From assembly GCF_004005855.1 (NCBI RefSeq), contig NZ_SACL01000004.1:310001-374000 (forward strand): a DNA stretch of 64,000 bases. Direction: 5' to 3'. The translations under genes were made by a program, and so were the position numbers. Under the pieces are notes generated by a model, which worked only from the letters and a program-made list of their open reading frames with translations, ran no database searches and was not told the origin of the DNA. Origin of the DNA: Rhodovarius crocodyli (GTDB lineage Bacteria > Pseudomonadota > Alphaproteobacteria > Acetobacterales > Acetobacteraceae). Shown here one piece after another: positions 9,945 through 18,668 of this stretch; within the stretch, counting starts at the first letter, position 1, and every line of letters starts with the position of its first letter.

Positions 9945-10862
9945 ATGAAGCTCACGCGCAAGGTCAAGGAAATCCTCTCCTGGTACGAGAGCGACAACCC
10001 CGGCACCAAGTCGAACATCGCCCGCATCCTGATGACCGGCAAGCTGGCCGGCACGGGCCGCATGGTGATCCTGCCGGTGGACCAGGGCTTCGAGCACGGC
10101 CCCGCCCGCAGCTTCGCGCCGAACCCCGCCGGTTATGACCCGCATTACCACTTCGAGCTGGCCATCGAGGCCGGGCTGAACGCCTATGCCGCGCCGCTGG
10201 GCGCGCTGGAGGCCTCCGCCGCTTCCTTCGCCGGCTGCATCCCCACCATCCTGAAGGTGAACCACAGCAACAGCCTGGCCACGCTGAAGGACCAGGCCGT
10301 GACGGCGACCGTCGCCGACGCGCTGCGCCTGGGCTGCTCGGCCATCGGCTTCACCATCTACCCCTCCTCCGAGTTCCAGTTCGAGATGATCGAGGAACTG
10401 CGCGAGCTGGCCGCCGAGGCGAAGGCCGCGGGCCTGGCCGTGGTGGTGTGGTCCTATCCGCGTGGCCCGATGCTGGACAAGACCGGCGAGACGGCGCTGG
10501 ACATCGCGGCCTATGCCGCGCACATCGCGGCCCTGGTCGGCGCGCACATCATCAAGGTGAAGCCTCCCACGGCCGCCATCTCGCTGGATGCCGCCAAGAA
10601 GACCTACAGCAGCTACCCGGTCGAGGACGACGCGGCTGCCCGCTTCGCCCATATCGTGAAGGCCTGCTTCAACGGTCGTCGCCTGGTGGTGTTCTCGGGT
10701 GGTGAGGCCAAGGGCGCCGACAGCCTGCTGAACGAGGTCCGCGCGATCCATGCCGGCGGCGGCAACGGCTCCATCGTCGGCCGCAACGCCTTCCAGCGCC
10801 CGAAGGAAGAGGCGCTGAAGCTGCTCTCCGACATCATCGACATCTACAAGTCCAAGCCGTAA
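9945..10862 (+). CDS. Fructose-bisphosphate aldolase, class I (DhnA/FbaB type)
   Basis: A 305-residue TIM-barrel aldolase that forms a Schiff base with its substrate and needs no metal. Recognisable blocks are VILPVDQGFEHGPARSF and HIIKVKPPTAAI. The ATG at 9945 (MKLTRKVKEIL) was chosen over an ATG at 9903, as it matches the family N-terminus and has an AAGGGA site upstream. It stands alone between hut and pxpA and ends at a strong terminator. Role is glycolysis or gluconeogenesis. Confidence 0.88.
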   Translation: MKLTRKVKEILSWYESDNPGTKSNIARILMTGKLAGTGRMVILPVDQGFEHGPARSFAPNPAGYDPHYHFELAIEAGLNAYAAPLGALEASAASFAGCIPTILKVNHSNSLATLKDQAVTATVADALRLGCSAIGFTIYPSSEFQFEMIEELRELAAEAKAAGLAVVVWSYPRGPMLDKTGETALDIAAYAAHIAALVGAHIIKVKPPTAAISLDAAKKTYSSYPVEDDAAARFAHIVKACFNGRRLVVFSGGEAKGADSLLNEVRAIHAGGGNGSIVGRNAFQRPKEEALKLLSDIIDIYKSKP

Positions 10863-10888
10863 TCGCGGCTCCGGTCTTCGGATGATGC

Positions 10889-10920
10889 GGCGCGGGAGGC
10901 GACTCCCGCGCCGTTTTTGT
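10889..10920 (+). terminator. Rho-independent terminator after the aldolase gene
   Basis: Perfect ten-pair stem GGCGCGGGAG / CTCCCGCGCC with a GCGA loop (10889-10912), directly followed by GTTTTTGTT. It lies 27 bases after the aldolase stop and just before pxpA, so pxpA needs its own promoter or read-through. Confidence 0.93.
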
Positions 10921-10933
10921 TAGGCTGCCGTCC

Positions 10934-11680
10934 ATGGACATCAATTGCGACATGGGTGAGGGCTTCGGCCATTGGCGGCTGGGCGAGACGGACGATGCGG
11001 CGCTGATGCCGCACATCACCTCCGCCAACATCGCCACGGGCTTCCACGCGGGCGACCCGTCCCTGATGGACGCGACCGTCGCGCTGGCCGTGAAGCACGG
11101 CGTCGCCATCGGCGCCCATCCGGGCTTTGCGGACCTGCGGGGCTTCGGCCGCCGGCGGATGAACGCGGCGCCGGAGGAGATGGTGAACGACATCCTCTAT
11201 CAGCTGGGCGCGCTGCGGGAATTCGCGTCGCGCCACGGCGGCACCATCGCCCATGTGAAGCCGCACGGGGCGCTGTACATGGAGCTCGCGCAGAACGAGG
11301 CCATGTCACGCCTGCTGGTGCGGGCGCTGCGCAAGGTGGCACCGGCCGCGCATCTGTTCTGCATGGATATCTCCGTCACCGCCCGCATCGCGCGTGAGGA
11401 AGGCCAGCCCGTGGTGCGCGAGTTCTTCGCCGACCGCGACTACGACAACACGGGCGCCATCGTCTTCGCCCGCCAGGTCGGCCGCGCCGACCCGCTTGCG
11501 ATGGCGGAACGCGTCGTGCGCGCCTGCCGTGAGGGGGTGGTGCGGACGGTCGAGGGCGATGACCGCCCGATCGCCTTCGAGAGCATCTGCTTTCATTCCG
11601 ACACGCCAGGCTCGCTCGGCATCGCGCAGGCGCTGAAGCCGGCGCTGGTCGCGGCCGGCATCGCGGTGGGCGCCCCCTAG
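10934..11680 (+). CDS. pxpA: 5-oxoprolinase subunit A (LamB/YcsF family)
   Basis: A 248-residue protein; the family blocks [31 protein letters not shown] and [13 protein letters not shown] are intact. In characterised bacteria PxpA works with PxpB and PxpC to open 5-oxoproline to glutamate with ATP; neither partner is nearby, so they may be elsewhere. Since the hut pathway also ends in glutamate, nearness may be meaningful, but this is inference. The TAG stop overlaps the stop of the convergent gene at CTAG. Confidence 0.9.
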   Translation: MDINCDMGEGFGHWRLGETDDAALMPHITSANIATGFHAGDPSLMDATVALAVKHGVAIGAHPGFADLRGFGRRRMNAAPEEMVNDILYQLGALREFASRHGGTIAHVKPHGALYMELAQNEAMSRLLVRALRKVAPAAHLFCMDISVTARIAREEGQPVVREFFADRDYDNTGAIVFARQVGRADPLAMAERVVRACREGVVRTVEGDDRPIAFESICFHSDTPGSLGIAQALKPALVAAGIAVGAP

Positions 11681-12912
11681 GGCGCGCTGGCCGCGATCTC
11701 GGCCCGCAGCCGGGCCTTGTCGGCCTCAAGCGGCATCGCGCCTTCGGCGCGTGACAGGGCCTGGCGCGACTGTTCGAGCGCGGCGGCACCAAGGCCCGGC
11801 CCGCCCGTCCGCGCGAGCGCCAGCAGCGCCTTCTGGAGACGCAGCTGCACCTCCAGCATGGCCGCGCCGTCGCGGGCGATGGGCATGAAGGCGTCCTCCA
11901 GCAGGTCAGGCCACGCATGGGCGGGAACATGGACCTGGGGGTACTCGGGCGCCTTAGACGCGGCTTCGGCGGCCCAGCGGCACATCAGCCGGGTGCAGCG
12001 GCCGATCACATCGATGGCTGTGCCCGGATCATTCACCGCGGGCGACAGGGCGCGAGAGGCGATCTCGCTCAACACCGCCAGGCCGAAGCGCGGGTCCTGG
12101 TCGAAGGAGCGCACATCCCCGATGGTGAAGGCCTGGATCAGGGCATGACGCCGCTCGGGCGGCAGGCCATCGACCAGGGCGAGCGGCGTGTCGGGATAGA
12201 TGAAGGTGCCGGGCACGGCATTGACGAAGATCTCCACCCCCGCCGCGTCGCAGAGATCCGCCAGGGCCGGCATGTCGATATGCTGCACATAGCCGATGGC
12301 CTCGCCGGTCACGGGCGCGGCGCTCTCGGGCACGGCGCGAAGCGGTGTTCCGCCCAGGCAGGGCCGCTCCACCCAGGCCTCGATCGCGGCGCGCGCCGCT
12401 TCCTCGACGCGCACCGTCGTCTCGCCCACCCGGCCGAACCGCGTCAGGTGGTCGATCCAGCGCAGCAGAGAGACCACGACCAGCACGATGACCGCGATGG
12501 TCACGGCGAACAGCACCACCCGCCCCCGCTCGCCATAGGCACCGGTCTTGAGGAGGATCAGCCCGACGATGCCGAACAGGAAGGAGCCCAGGAAGGCCGA
12601 CAGCGCGGTCTGGGTCAGCCTGTCCTCGATCAGCAGCTTCGTCGCGCGGGGCGTCACGTTGCTGGTGGCCGAGCCATAGGCCGAGACCATGATGCTGAGG
12701 GAGAAGGTGGTGACCGCGAGCATGCTGGAGGCCAGGATGCTGAGAATGCCCTCCACCGCGTCGGCGCCGATCTGCCCGGGCAGGTGCCAGGGGATATAGC
12801 GTTCGACGACCGCCGCCATCAGCGCCGCCAGCACCCCCAGCAGCCCGATCAGGGTGGCCCGCACCCAGAGCCGCCTAGCCACATTCGCCAGCAGCCATCG
12901 CCAACGCGGCAT
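11677..12912 (-). CDS. DUF2254 family membrane protein
   Basis: A 411-residue inner-membrane protein. Residues 15-165 hold about four transmembrane helices (two near the N-terminus, then a pair ending in [14 protein letters not shown]); the rest is soluble. The segment [22 protein letters not shown] and the later [11 protein letters not shown] block fit DUF2254. Function is unknown. The ATG at 12912 is preferred to a GTG one codon upstream. Lies 58 bases downstream of the antiporter gene, possibly in one operon. Confidence 0.8.
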   Translation of the reverse strand: MPRWRWLLANVARRLWVRATLIGLLGVLAALMAAVVERYIPWHLPGQIGADAVEGILSILASSMLAVTTFSLSIMVSAYGSATSNVTPRATKLLIEDRLTQTALSAFLGSFLFGIVGLILLKTGAYGERGRVVLFAVTIAVIVLVVVSLLRWIDHLTRFGRVGETTVRVEEAARAAIEAWVERPCLGGTPLRAVPESAAPVTGEAIGYVQHIDMPALADLCDAAGVEIFVNAVPGTFIYPDTPLALVDGLPPERRHALIQAFTIGDVRSFDQDPRFGLAVLSEIASRALSPAVNDPGTAIDVIGRCTRLMCRWAAEAASKAPEYPQVHVPAHAWPDLLEDAFMPIARDGAAMLEVQLRLQKALLALARTGGPGLGAAALEQSRQALSRAEGAMPLEADKARLRAEIAASAP

Positions 12913-12970
12913 CACCGCCCCCGATCCTTGACCGGAATGACAACGCCCGCGTCGCGGCCGGGTTGGCGCC

Positions 12971-14680
12971 TCAGTGCCCGTTGTTCTTCTTGGGGGCGAA
13001 GCGCGTCAGCACATGGTGCGTCATGCCCTTGGCCAGTTCCTCCTCGCCGAAGAAGACCGTACCGGTGCCGTCGCCGCGCAGCAGCTCCGATTCCTCCTCG
13101 CTGTGGGTGCGCAGCACGATCTCGATCTGCGGGTTCAGCTTGCGCGCGGTGTCGGCCATCTGCCGCACACCCAGCGTGTCGGGGGTGGCCACCACCAGCA
13201 TCGCCGCCTGGGCGATATGGGCCTGGATCAGCACGGCGGGGTCTGCCGCATTGCCGGCCACCGCGGCCTTGCCCTTGGCGCGCAGATCCTCGACCGCCTC
13301 GCGGTTCTGCTCGGCGACGACATAGGGGATGCCGCGCTCATCCAGCGCGGCCGCGATCCGCCGCCCGACCCGGCCATAGCCCACCAGCACGATCTGCCCC
13401 TCCAGATACTTGCGCTCCGTGGTCATGGGCAGCTGGGCATAGGGATCCTGCCGGCGCTCCAGCCGGCGTGCCACGCGCGACTTGCCGATGATCCAGCGGC
13501 GGGAGGGCTCGATGGCCGCGAACAGCAGCGGGTTCAGCGCGATGGAGATCAGGGCGCCAGCCATCACCAGGCTCATCCCCTCCTGCGGCAGGATGCCCAG
13601 ATTCACGCCGAGCCCCGCCATGATGAAGGAGAACTCGCCGATCTGCGCGAGGCTGGCGGAGACGATCATGGCGGTGCTGAGCGGGTACTTGAACAGGATG
13701 ACGATGCCGAGCGCCGCGATGGACTTGCCGATCATGATGATCGCGACCACCGCCAGCACATGCAGCGGCTCCTCGATCAGCACGGCGGGCTTGAACAGCA
13801 TGCCGACCGAGACGAAGAACAGCACCGCGAAGGCGTCGCGCAGCGGCAGGCTCTCATCGGCCGCGCGGTGGCTGAACTCGGATTCGCGCATCACCATGCC
13901 GGCGAAGAAGGCGCCGAGCGCGAAGGAGACATGGAAGACGATGGCAGCCCCGTAGGCGATGCTGATGGCGGCCGCGACGACCGAGAGGGTGAACAGCTCC
14001 CGCGAGCCGGTCTTGGCCACCTGCCACAGCAGCCAGGGCAGCACGCGGCGCCCGGCGATCAGCATCAGCGCGATGAAGGCCGCGACCTGCAGCAGGGTCT
14101 GCACGATGGTCAGCCAGATATTGCCGCTGGAACTTTGCTCGGTGACGTTGCCGCCCAGCACACCCGCCAGCGGCGGCAGCAGCACCAGCACCAGCACGGT
14201 GGCCAGGTCCTCCACCACCAGCCAGCCCACGGCGATGCGGCCGTTCTGGCTTTCCAGGACGCCTCGCGCCTCCAGCGCCTTCAGCAGCACGACGGTGCTG
14301 GCGCAGGACAGGCACAGGCCGAAAACGAGGCCCGCCCCCCAGCCCCAGCCCCAGAACATGGCGACCCCCATGCCGAGCACCGTGGCCAGCGTCATCTGCA
14401 CCACCGCGCCCGGCACGGCGATGCGCTTCACCGCCATCAGGTCCTTCAGCGAGAAATGCAGGCCCACGCCGAACATCAGCAGCATGACGCCGATCTCGGA
14501 GAGCTGGCCTGCGAGTTGGACATCCGCCACGAAGCCCGGCGTGGCGGGGCCGATGATGATGCCCGCCAGCAGATAGCCGACCAGCGCCGGGATCTTCAGC
14601 TTCTCGGCGATGAAGCCCAGCAGCAGCGCGATGCCGAAGCCCGCGGCCAGGGTGGTGATGAGGGGGATGTGGTGGTCCAT
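12971..14680 (-). CDS. ybaL: CPA2-type monovalent cation/proton antiporter, YbaL/Kef family
   Basis: 569 residues. The first 390 form a Na_H_exchanger transmembrane domain; LKIPALVGYLLAGIIIGP and the VVEDLATVLVLVLLPPLAG helix are typical. After residue 410 comes a cytoplasmic TrkA-N (RCK) domain with the nucleotide loop VLVGYGRVGRRIAAAL. Probably exports potassium or sodium in exchange for protons, gated by NAD(H). The ATG at 14680 has a GAGGA site; codons upstream lack family similarity. No separate TrkA-C domain is obvious. The ybaL name is by similarity of architecture. Confidence 0.87.
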   Translation of the reverse strand: MDHHIPLITTLAAGFGIALLLGFIAEKLKIPALVGYLLAGIIIGPATPGFVADVQLAGQLSEIGVMLLMFGVGLHFSLKDLMAVKRIAVPGAVVQMTLATVLGMGVAMFWGWGWGAGLVFGLCLSCASTVVLLKALEARGVLESQNGRIAVGWLVVEDLATVLVLVLLPPLAGVLGGNVTEQSSSGNIWLTIVQTLLQVAAFIALMLIAGRRVLPWLLWQVAKTGSRELFTLSVVAAAISIAYGAAIVFHVSFALGAFFAGMVMRESEFSHRAADESLPLRDAFAVLFFVSVGMLFKPAVLIEEPLHVLAVVAIIMIGKSIAALGIVILFKYPLSTAMIVSASLAQIGEFSFIMAGLGVNLGILPQEGMSLVMAGALISIALNPLLFAAIEPSRRWIIGKSRVARRLERRQDPYAQLPMTTERKYLEGQIVLVGYGRVGRRIAAALDERGIPYVVAEQNREAVEDLRAKGKAAVAGNAADPAVLIQAHIAQAAMLVVATPDTLGVRQMADTARKLNPQIEIVLRTHSEEESELLRGDGTGTVFFGEEELAKGMTHHVLTRFAPKKNNGH

Positions 14681-15049
14681 GCGGGTCCTCGCGGGTTGCT
14701 TGTCAGGCAAGCCAGCGCCGAACTGGCACCCCTGCGACACGCAATCCCGGCTGGCGCGGCCAGCCAATCCCGCACGACGCTATCCGGCCCGATCAGGCCA
14801 GAAGCGGAGAAATTCCCAGACGAAGCCAAACTTTCAGTAATAATGTGTTCATGACGGCGCCATTTCAAGTGACTTTCTCAGGAATCACAGGCCGTTCGCC
14901 GTCCTATCTCACATGCCACGGCCTAGAGGGCGGCAAGCGCCTGGGTGAAGGTGTCGAGGGCGGGATGGGTCGCGTGTTCGGGGCCCGCATAGCCTTGACG
15001 AGGTCGCGACGTCAGATTTTTATTGAATAAACATGTTTCAGGAAGCGCC
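14681..15049. other. Gene-free stretch between antiporter and RTX genes
   Basis: About 370 bases with no convincing gene. The middle part (14,800-14,900) is less GC-rich than the surroundings. On the minus strand, bases 14923-14995 read as a plausible protein C-terminus (GPEHATHPALDTFTQALAAL then stop) with no good upstream gene; this could be a decayed gene end. Close to the RTX gene there is a TTGACG (14995-15000) followed by an AT-rich stretch (15016-15030) that may be its promoter. Confidence 0.4.
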
Positions 15050-16372
15050 ATGGCCAGCTTCAATATCTCGTCCGGAACCATCACGACGCAACAGTATCTT
15101 GAAGGCGGAGAGACAGGATATATCGGCGTCAATGGTAGCCTTCAAACTGGCGCGGATACTGCAATCTATGTAAATCCCAGCATCAACGGGATCTTCTCCG
15201 GTTCCCTCGCCAATCCCACCATCTCCAATGCCGGAGCGATCACGGGTGGCAACGACGCCATCTATATCGACTCGCCGTACTCCGGAACGGTCTACATCCT
15301 GAATACAGGATCGATCACCTCCACCAACACGCATGTGATGTTGGCATTTTTTGATGCCGGATCGATCGTCTTCGACAATGCCGGCACCCTGACCAGTTCC
15401 GACAGCACCACGCTCATCTTCGGCGGTGGCGACGACACGCTGATCATCCGCAATGGATCCTCCATGAGCGGAGATGTGGAGGGCGGCGATGGGACAGACA
15501 CCATTGATTACAGCCACTGGACCGGTTCCGGCGTCGCCGTCGTCCTTGGCGGCCTGGCCACCGGCACGATGTTCGTCAACCGCTTCGAGAACGTCATCGG
15601 CAGTGCCCAGGGTGACAGCATCACCGGCAACAGCGCGGCGAACGTGCTGTTCGGACTGGACGGCGACGACACGCTCAGCGGCATGGCAGGCAACGACGTT
15701 CTCTGGGGTGGCGTCGGCAACGACACGCTGACGGGCGGCGCTGATGACGACGCGCTGTATGGCGGCGCCGGCAATGACCAGATGGCGGGCGGCACCGGCA
15801 ACGACATCTATCAGGTGACCGATGCCGGAGACGTCGTCACCGAGGCCGGCGACGAAGGCTTTGATGACGTCTGGACCACCGTGAGCTGGACCGTCACCTC
15901 GGGCAATATCGAAGGGGTGTATGCCGTCGGCACCGGGCTGACCGTCACCGGAAGCGCCTTCGCCGATGTGCTGGTGGCCGATACCGCGGGCAGCACGCTG
16001 AACGGCAGCGACGGGGACGACACCCTGTGGGGCCAGGCCGGCGACGACACGCTCACCGGCGGGTCTGGCAACGACGTCATTCGTGGCGGCGGCGGTGCCG
16101 ATACGATCACGGGTGGTGCCGGCAATGACCAGCTGGTGGGCGGCGCCGGGGCGGACACCTTCGTCTTCGATGCGCCCGACTGGGGCTACGACCAGGTGTT
16201 CGACTTCGTCCAGGGAACCGATCACCTGGATATGCGCGGGTCCGGCGCGACCGGCATGGCCGACCTGACCTTCTACAGCGCGGGCGGCAACACTGCGGTG
16301 TTTCTCGGCTCTGCCCGGATCGATCTGTACGGAGTCTCCGCCCTGACCGCGAGCGACTTCATCTTCGCGTAA
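15050..16372 (+). CDS. RTX calcium-binding repeat protein, probably type I-secreted
   Basis: 440 residues, very rich in Gly, Asp, Thr and Ser with few Lys or Arg. The N-terminal half is a Gly/Asn-rich repeat region (NAGAITGGNDAIYI, NTGSITSTN) resembling a beta-helix. Two blocks of RTX nonapeptides follow, about residues 195-255 (GLDGDDTLSG, GGAGNDQMAG) and 325-380. The last 60 residues (ADTFVFDAPDWGYDQVFDF to ALTASDFIFA) form the usual C-terminal secretion tail. The ATG at 15050 follows AGGAA by six bases. No secretion genes are adjacent. Function cannot be told; it could be a surface or matrix protein. Confidence 0.85.
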   Translation: MASFNISSGTITTQQYLEGGETGYIGVNGSLQTGADTAIYVNPSINGIFSGSLANPTISNAGAITGGNDAIYIDSPYSGTVYILNTGSITSTNTHVMLAFFDAGSIVFDNAGTLTSSDSTTLIFGGGDDTLIIRNGSSMSGDVEGGDGTDTIDYSHWTGSGVAVVLGGLATGTMFVNRFENVIGSAQGDSITGNSAANVLFGLDGDDTLSGMAGNDVLWGGVGNDTLTGGADDDALYGGAGNDQMAGGTGNDIYQVTDAGDVVTEAGDEGFDDVWTTVSWTVTSGNIEGVYAVGTGLTVTGSAFADVLVADTAGSTLNGSDGDDTLWGQAGDDTLTGGSGNDVIRGGGGADTITGGAGNDQLVGGAGADTFVFDAPDWGYDQVFDFVQGTDHLDMRGSGATGMADLTFYSAGGNTAVFLGSARIDLYGVSALTASDFIFA

Positions 16373-16376
16373 GCAC

Positions 16377-16407
16377 TGGTCGGGCGCGGCCTGTCCGCGC
16401 CCGACCA
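16377..16407. terminator. Strong hairpin between convergent RTX and amidase genes
   Basis: Perfect thirteen-pair stem (TGGTCGGGCGCGG / CCGCGCCCGACCA) with a CCTGT loop, placed exactly in the 42-base gap between the two convergent stops. No T-run is present on either side, so it may act as a bidirectional barrier or message stabiliser rather than a canonical terminator. Confidence 0.7.
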
Positions 16408-16414
16408 AAAGCGA

Positions 16415-17773
16415 CTAGAGGCTCATGACAGGCGTGTGCTTGTACAGCCAGCGGGCATAGGCGATGGCGCGGGCGTCCTCGCCGGGCTGACACACCACCT
16501 GCACACCCATGGGCATGCCCTCGACAGCCAGCATCGGCATGGTCACGGCCGGCGCGCCCAGGGCAGAAGTGCCCGCGTTGCAGGAGGCATCGCCCGTGGG
16601 CCGGCCGTTCTTCGCGGCATCGGGCGCCGTGGGGTCCCAGGCGGGCGCGGGGCCGGGGCAGGACGGCGCGATCAGCATGTCGAACACCGGGGCGATGGCG
16701 GCCTGGGCGGCCCGCATCACCTGCCGTTCGACCAGGGCTGCGTGATAATCCTGGGCGGTATAGGCCATGCTGGCGTCCAGCCGGGCGACGGTGCGGGGCC
16801 CCAACTTGTCGCGCGGCAGGTTCAGCAGCCCGGCGCGGTTCTCGAAGCTGGTGATGAGGCCGCCCACGGCGTTGGCGTTGCCGACGCTCCTCTCCAGCGC
16901 CTTCAGCAGCGGGTGCTCATCAGGCCAGACCACCTCGGGTGCGAAGGAACGCAGCAGTTGCTCGAAGGCCTCGCGCGCCTTGGGCGGCATGCGGTCCCAG
17001 ATCTCGGTGCGCATCACGCCGATGCGCATGGGCCGCTGCGGCTCGGGCGGCGCGATCGGGCCCTGGATGCCGGGATGGCCCGGGTCGCCGCCGGCGCGGC
17101 GGCTGATCTCGCGCGCGACCATCCAGGCATCCTCGGCACAATTGGCATGGGGGCCGGCGGTGGACTGGCTGGTGCCCTGGCGCTCACCGCGATGGATGCC
17201 GCCCTGGGTGGGCTTCAGCGCCCAGTTCCCGCAATAGGCCGCGGGGCGGATGATGCTGCCGCCCACCTGGGTGCCGATGGCCACCGGCACGAAGCCCGCC
17301 GCCACCGCCGCCGCGCTGCCCGAGGACGAGCCGCCCGGCGTGTGCGCGCGGTTCCAGGGGTTGGTGGTGGGGCCGGGCTCGCTCTGGCCCAGCTCGGTCG
17401 TCACGGTCTTGGCCAGGATGATGGCCCCGGCCTCTCGCAGGGCACGGACGCCGGCACCTTCGCGCTTGGGGAAATTGCCCTCATAGGCGGCGCTGCCCAT
17501 CTGGGTCGGCATGTCCCGCGTCTCGATCAGGTCCTTGATCGCGATGGGCATGCCGTCGATGGGCGACAGCGGCGCGCCGGCCTTCCAGCGCGCGGAGGAG
17601 GCATCGGCGGCCGCGCGCGCATCCTCCACACTCATGGCGGTGAAGGCCCGGACCACCGGCTCGCGCTCCGCGATGCGCTCCAGGCAATGCTCCAGATAGG
17701 CGCGCGCGGTGACGGCGCCTGCCGGCACCACGTCGTGAAAGGTGATGCCGCGCCAGGAAGGGTGGTAGCTCAT
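16415..17773 (-). CDS. Amidase signature family hydrolase
   Basis: 452 residues. The Ser-cisSer-Lys machinery is visible: K80 (PIAIKD), the Gly/Ser-rich GGSSSGSAAAVAAG at residues 147-160, and the nucleophile S173 in GTQVGGSIIRPA. No signal peptide, so cytoplasmic. Substrate unknown; family members cleave amides, including aryl and acyl amides. It diverges from the beta-lactamase-fold gene across 61 bases that hold the palindrome at 17806, so both may share a regulator. Confidence 0.88.
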   Translation of the reverse strand: MSYHPSWRGITFHDVVPAGAVTARAYLEHCLERIAEREPVVRAFTAMSVEDARAAADASSARWKAGAPLSPIDGMPIAIKDLIETRDMPTQMGSAAYEGNFPKREGAGVRALREAGAIILAKTVTTELGQSEPGPTTNPWNRAHTPGGSSSGSAAAVAAGFVPVAIGTQVGGSIIRPAAYCGNWALKPTQGGIHRGERQGTSQSTAGPHANCAEDAWMVAREISRRAGGDPGHPGIQGPIAPPEPQRPMRIGVMRTEIWDRMPPKAREAFEQLLRSFAPEVVWPDEHPLLKALERSVGNANAVGGLITSFENRAGLLNLPRDKLGPRTVARLDASMAYTAQDYHAALVERQVMRAAQAAIAPVFDMLIAPSCPGPAPAWDPTAPDAAKNGRPTGDASCNAGTSALGAPAVTMPMLAVEGMPMGVQVVCQPGEDARAIAYARWLYKHTPVMSL

Positions 17774-17805
17774 GCTCTCGACGTCTCCGCTCCGGTATGG
17801 CTAGC

Positions 17806-17819
17806 CTTGTCCGGACAAG
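17806..17819. promoter_or_regulatory. Palindrome CTTGTCCGGACAAG in a divergent promoter
   Basis: A perfect 14-bp palindrome, 15 bases before the beta-lactamase-fold gene and 32 bases before the amidase gene. Its 10-bp core TGTCCGGACA recurs at 30248-30257 ahead of another operon. Likely an operator for a dimeric regulator; which one is not known. Confidence 0.5.
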
Positions 17820-17834
17820 ACGGGAACGCAAGCC

Positions 17835-18668
17835 ATGGACCGCTTCGAGAGCATCGCGAATGCCCAAGCCTTCACCCTGACCTACCGGATCGAGGCGCTG
17901 GACGGCAGCGGCCGCGGTTGGGGGCGCGGTGCGGATACGGTCCAGCCCTCCGCCAGCACGCGCAAGGTGGCCATCATGATGTGTGCCTTCGCGGCCGCGC
18001 GCGCCGGCACGCTGGACCTGGCGAAGAAGCTGACCATCACCGCCGAGCTGCAGGAAGGCATCACCAGCGGCACCTACCAGTACATGACGCCGGGCACCGA
18101 ATACTCGCTGCGCGATGCGATCGTGAACATGATCATCACCAGCGACAATGTCAGCACGCAGCTGGTGCTGAAGGAGGTGGGGGTGGATACCGTCACCGCC
18201 TGGGCGAACGGCATCGGCATGGGCAGCACGCGCCTGCGCGGCCTGGTGCCCAACCCTGCCCTGCCCTGGGACCACCCGCCCACCGACACCGCCGTGACCT
18301 GCCCGGCCGACCAGGCGCTGCTGCTGCGCCAGATCGTCAAGGGCTCGACCGACGAGGTGGAGGCCCGCGCCATGGGCGTCACCGCCGACCTGTGCGCGGA
18401 GGCGCTGCGGATCATGAGCTGGCAGCGGCTGCGGGGGATGATCCCCTTCCTGCTGCCCTATGGCACGCGGGTGGACAACAAGACCGGCCGCAGCAAGCGC
18501 GGGCGCAGCGATGTGGGCGTGGTGTGGAAGGACGGCCGGCCGCTGTTCGCCATCGCGGCCTATGCCGACTGGCTGCCGGACACGCTGCCCGACGGGCTGC
18601 CGGGGCAGTCGGGGGCGTATCTGTCTATCGCGAAGCTGGCGCGGGCGGCATGGGAGGAGCTGGGCTAG
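17835..18668 (+). CDS. Class A beta-lactamase-fold serine hydrolase without signal peptide
   Basis: 277 residues of the beta-lactamase class A superfamily (Beta-lactamase2). The three classical motifs are in order: S41-T-R-K44, S103-D-N105, and K216-T-G218. The protein starts directly with the mature domain, with no export signal, so a cytoplasmic hydrolase rather than an antibiotic-resistance enzyme is likelier. A clear omega-loop ExxLN was not recognised. Diverges from an amidase and may act on a related amide. Its stop overlaps that of the convergent gene at CTAG. Confidence 0.82.
   Translation: MDRFESIANAQAFTLTYRIEALDGSGRGWGRGADTVQPSASTRKVAIMMCAFAAARAGTLDLAKKLTITAELQEGITSGTYQYMTPGTEYSLRDAIVNMIITSDNVSTQLVLKEVGVDTVTAWANGIGMGSTRLRGLVPNPALPWDHPPTDTAVTCPADQALLLRQIVKGSTDEVEARAMGVTADLCAEALRIMSWQRLRGMIPFLLPYGTRVDNKTGRSKRGRSDVGVVWKDGRPLFAIAAYADWLPDTLPDGLPGQSGAYLSIAKLARAAWEELG

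Noticed and set aside
12974-14854. 626-codon open frame on the plus strand
   Set aside because: Antisense of the YbaL-type antiporter; composition dominated by His, Gln, Asp and Gly as expected from a shadow frame.
15600-16150. Short tandem DNA repeats as a CRISPR or minisatellite
   Set aside because: The periodicity comes from codons of RTX nonapeptides; unit sequences vary and there are no unique spacers.
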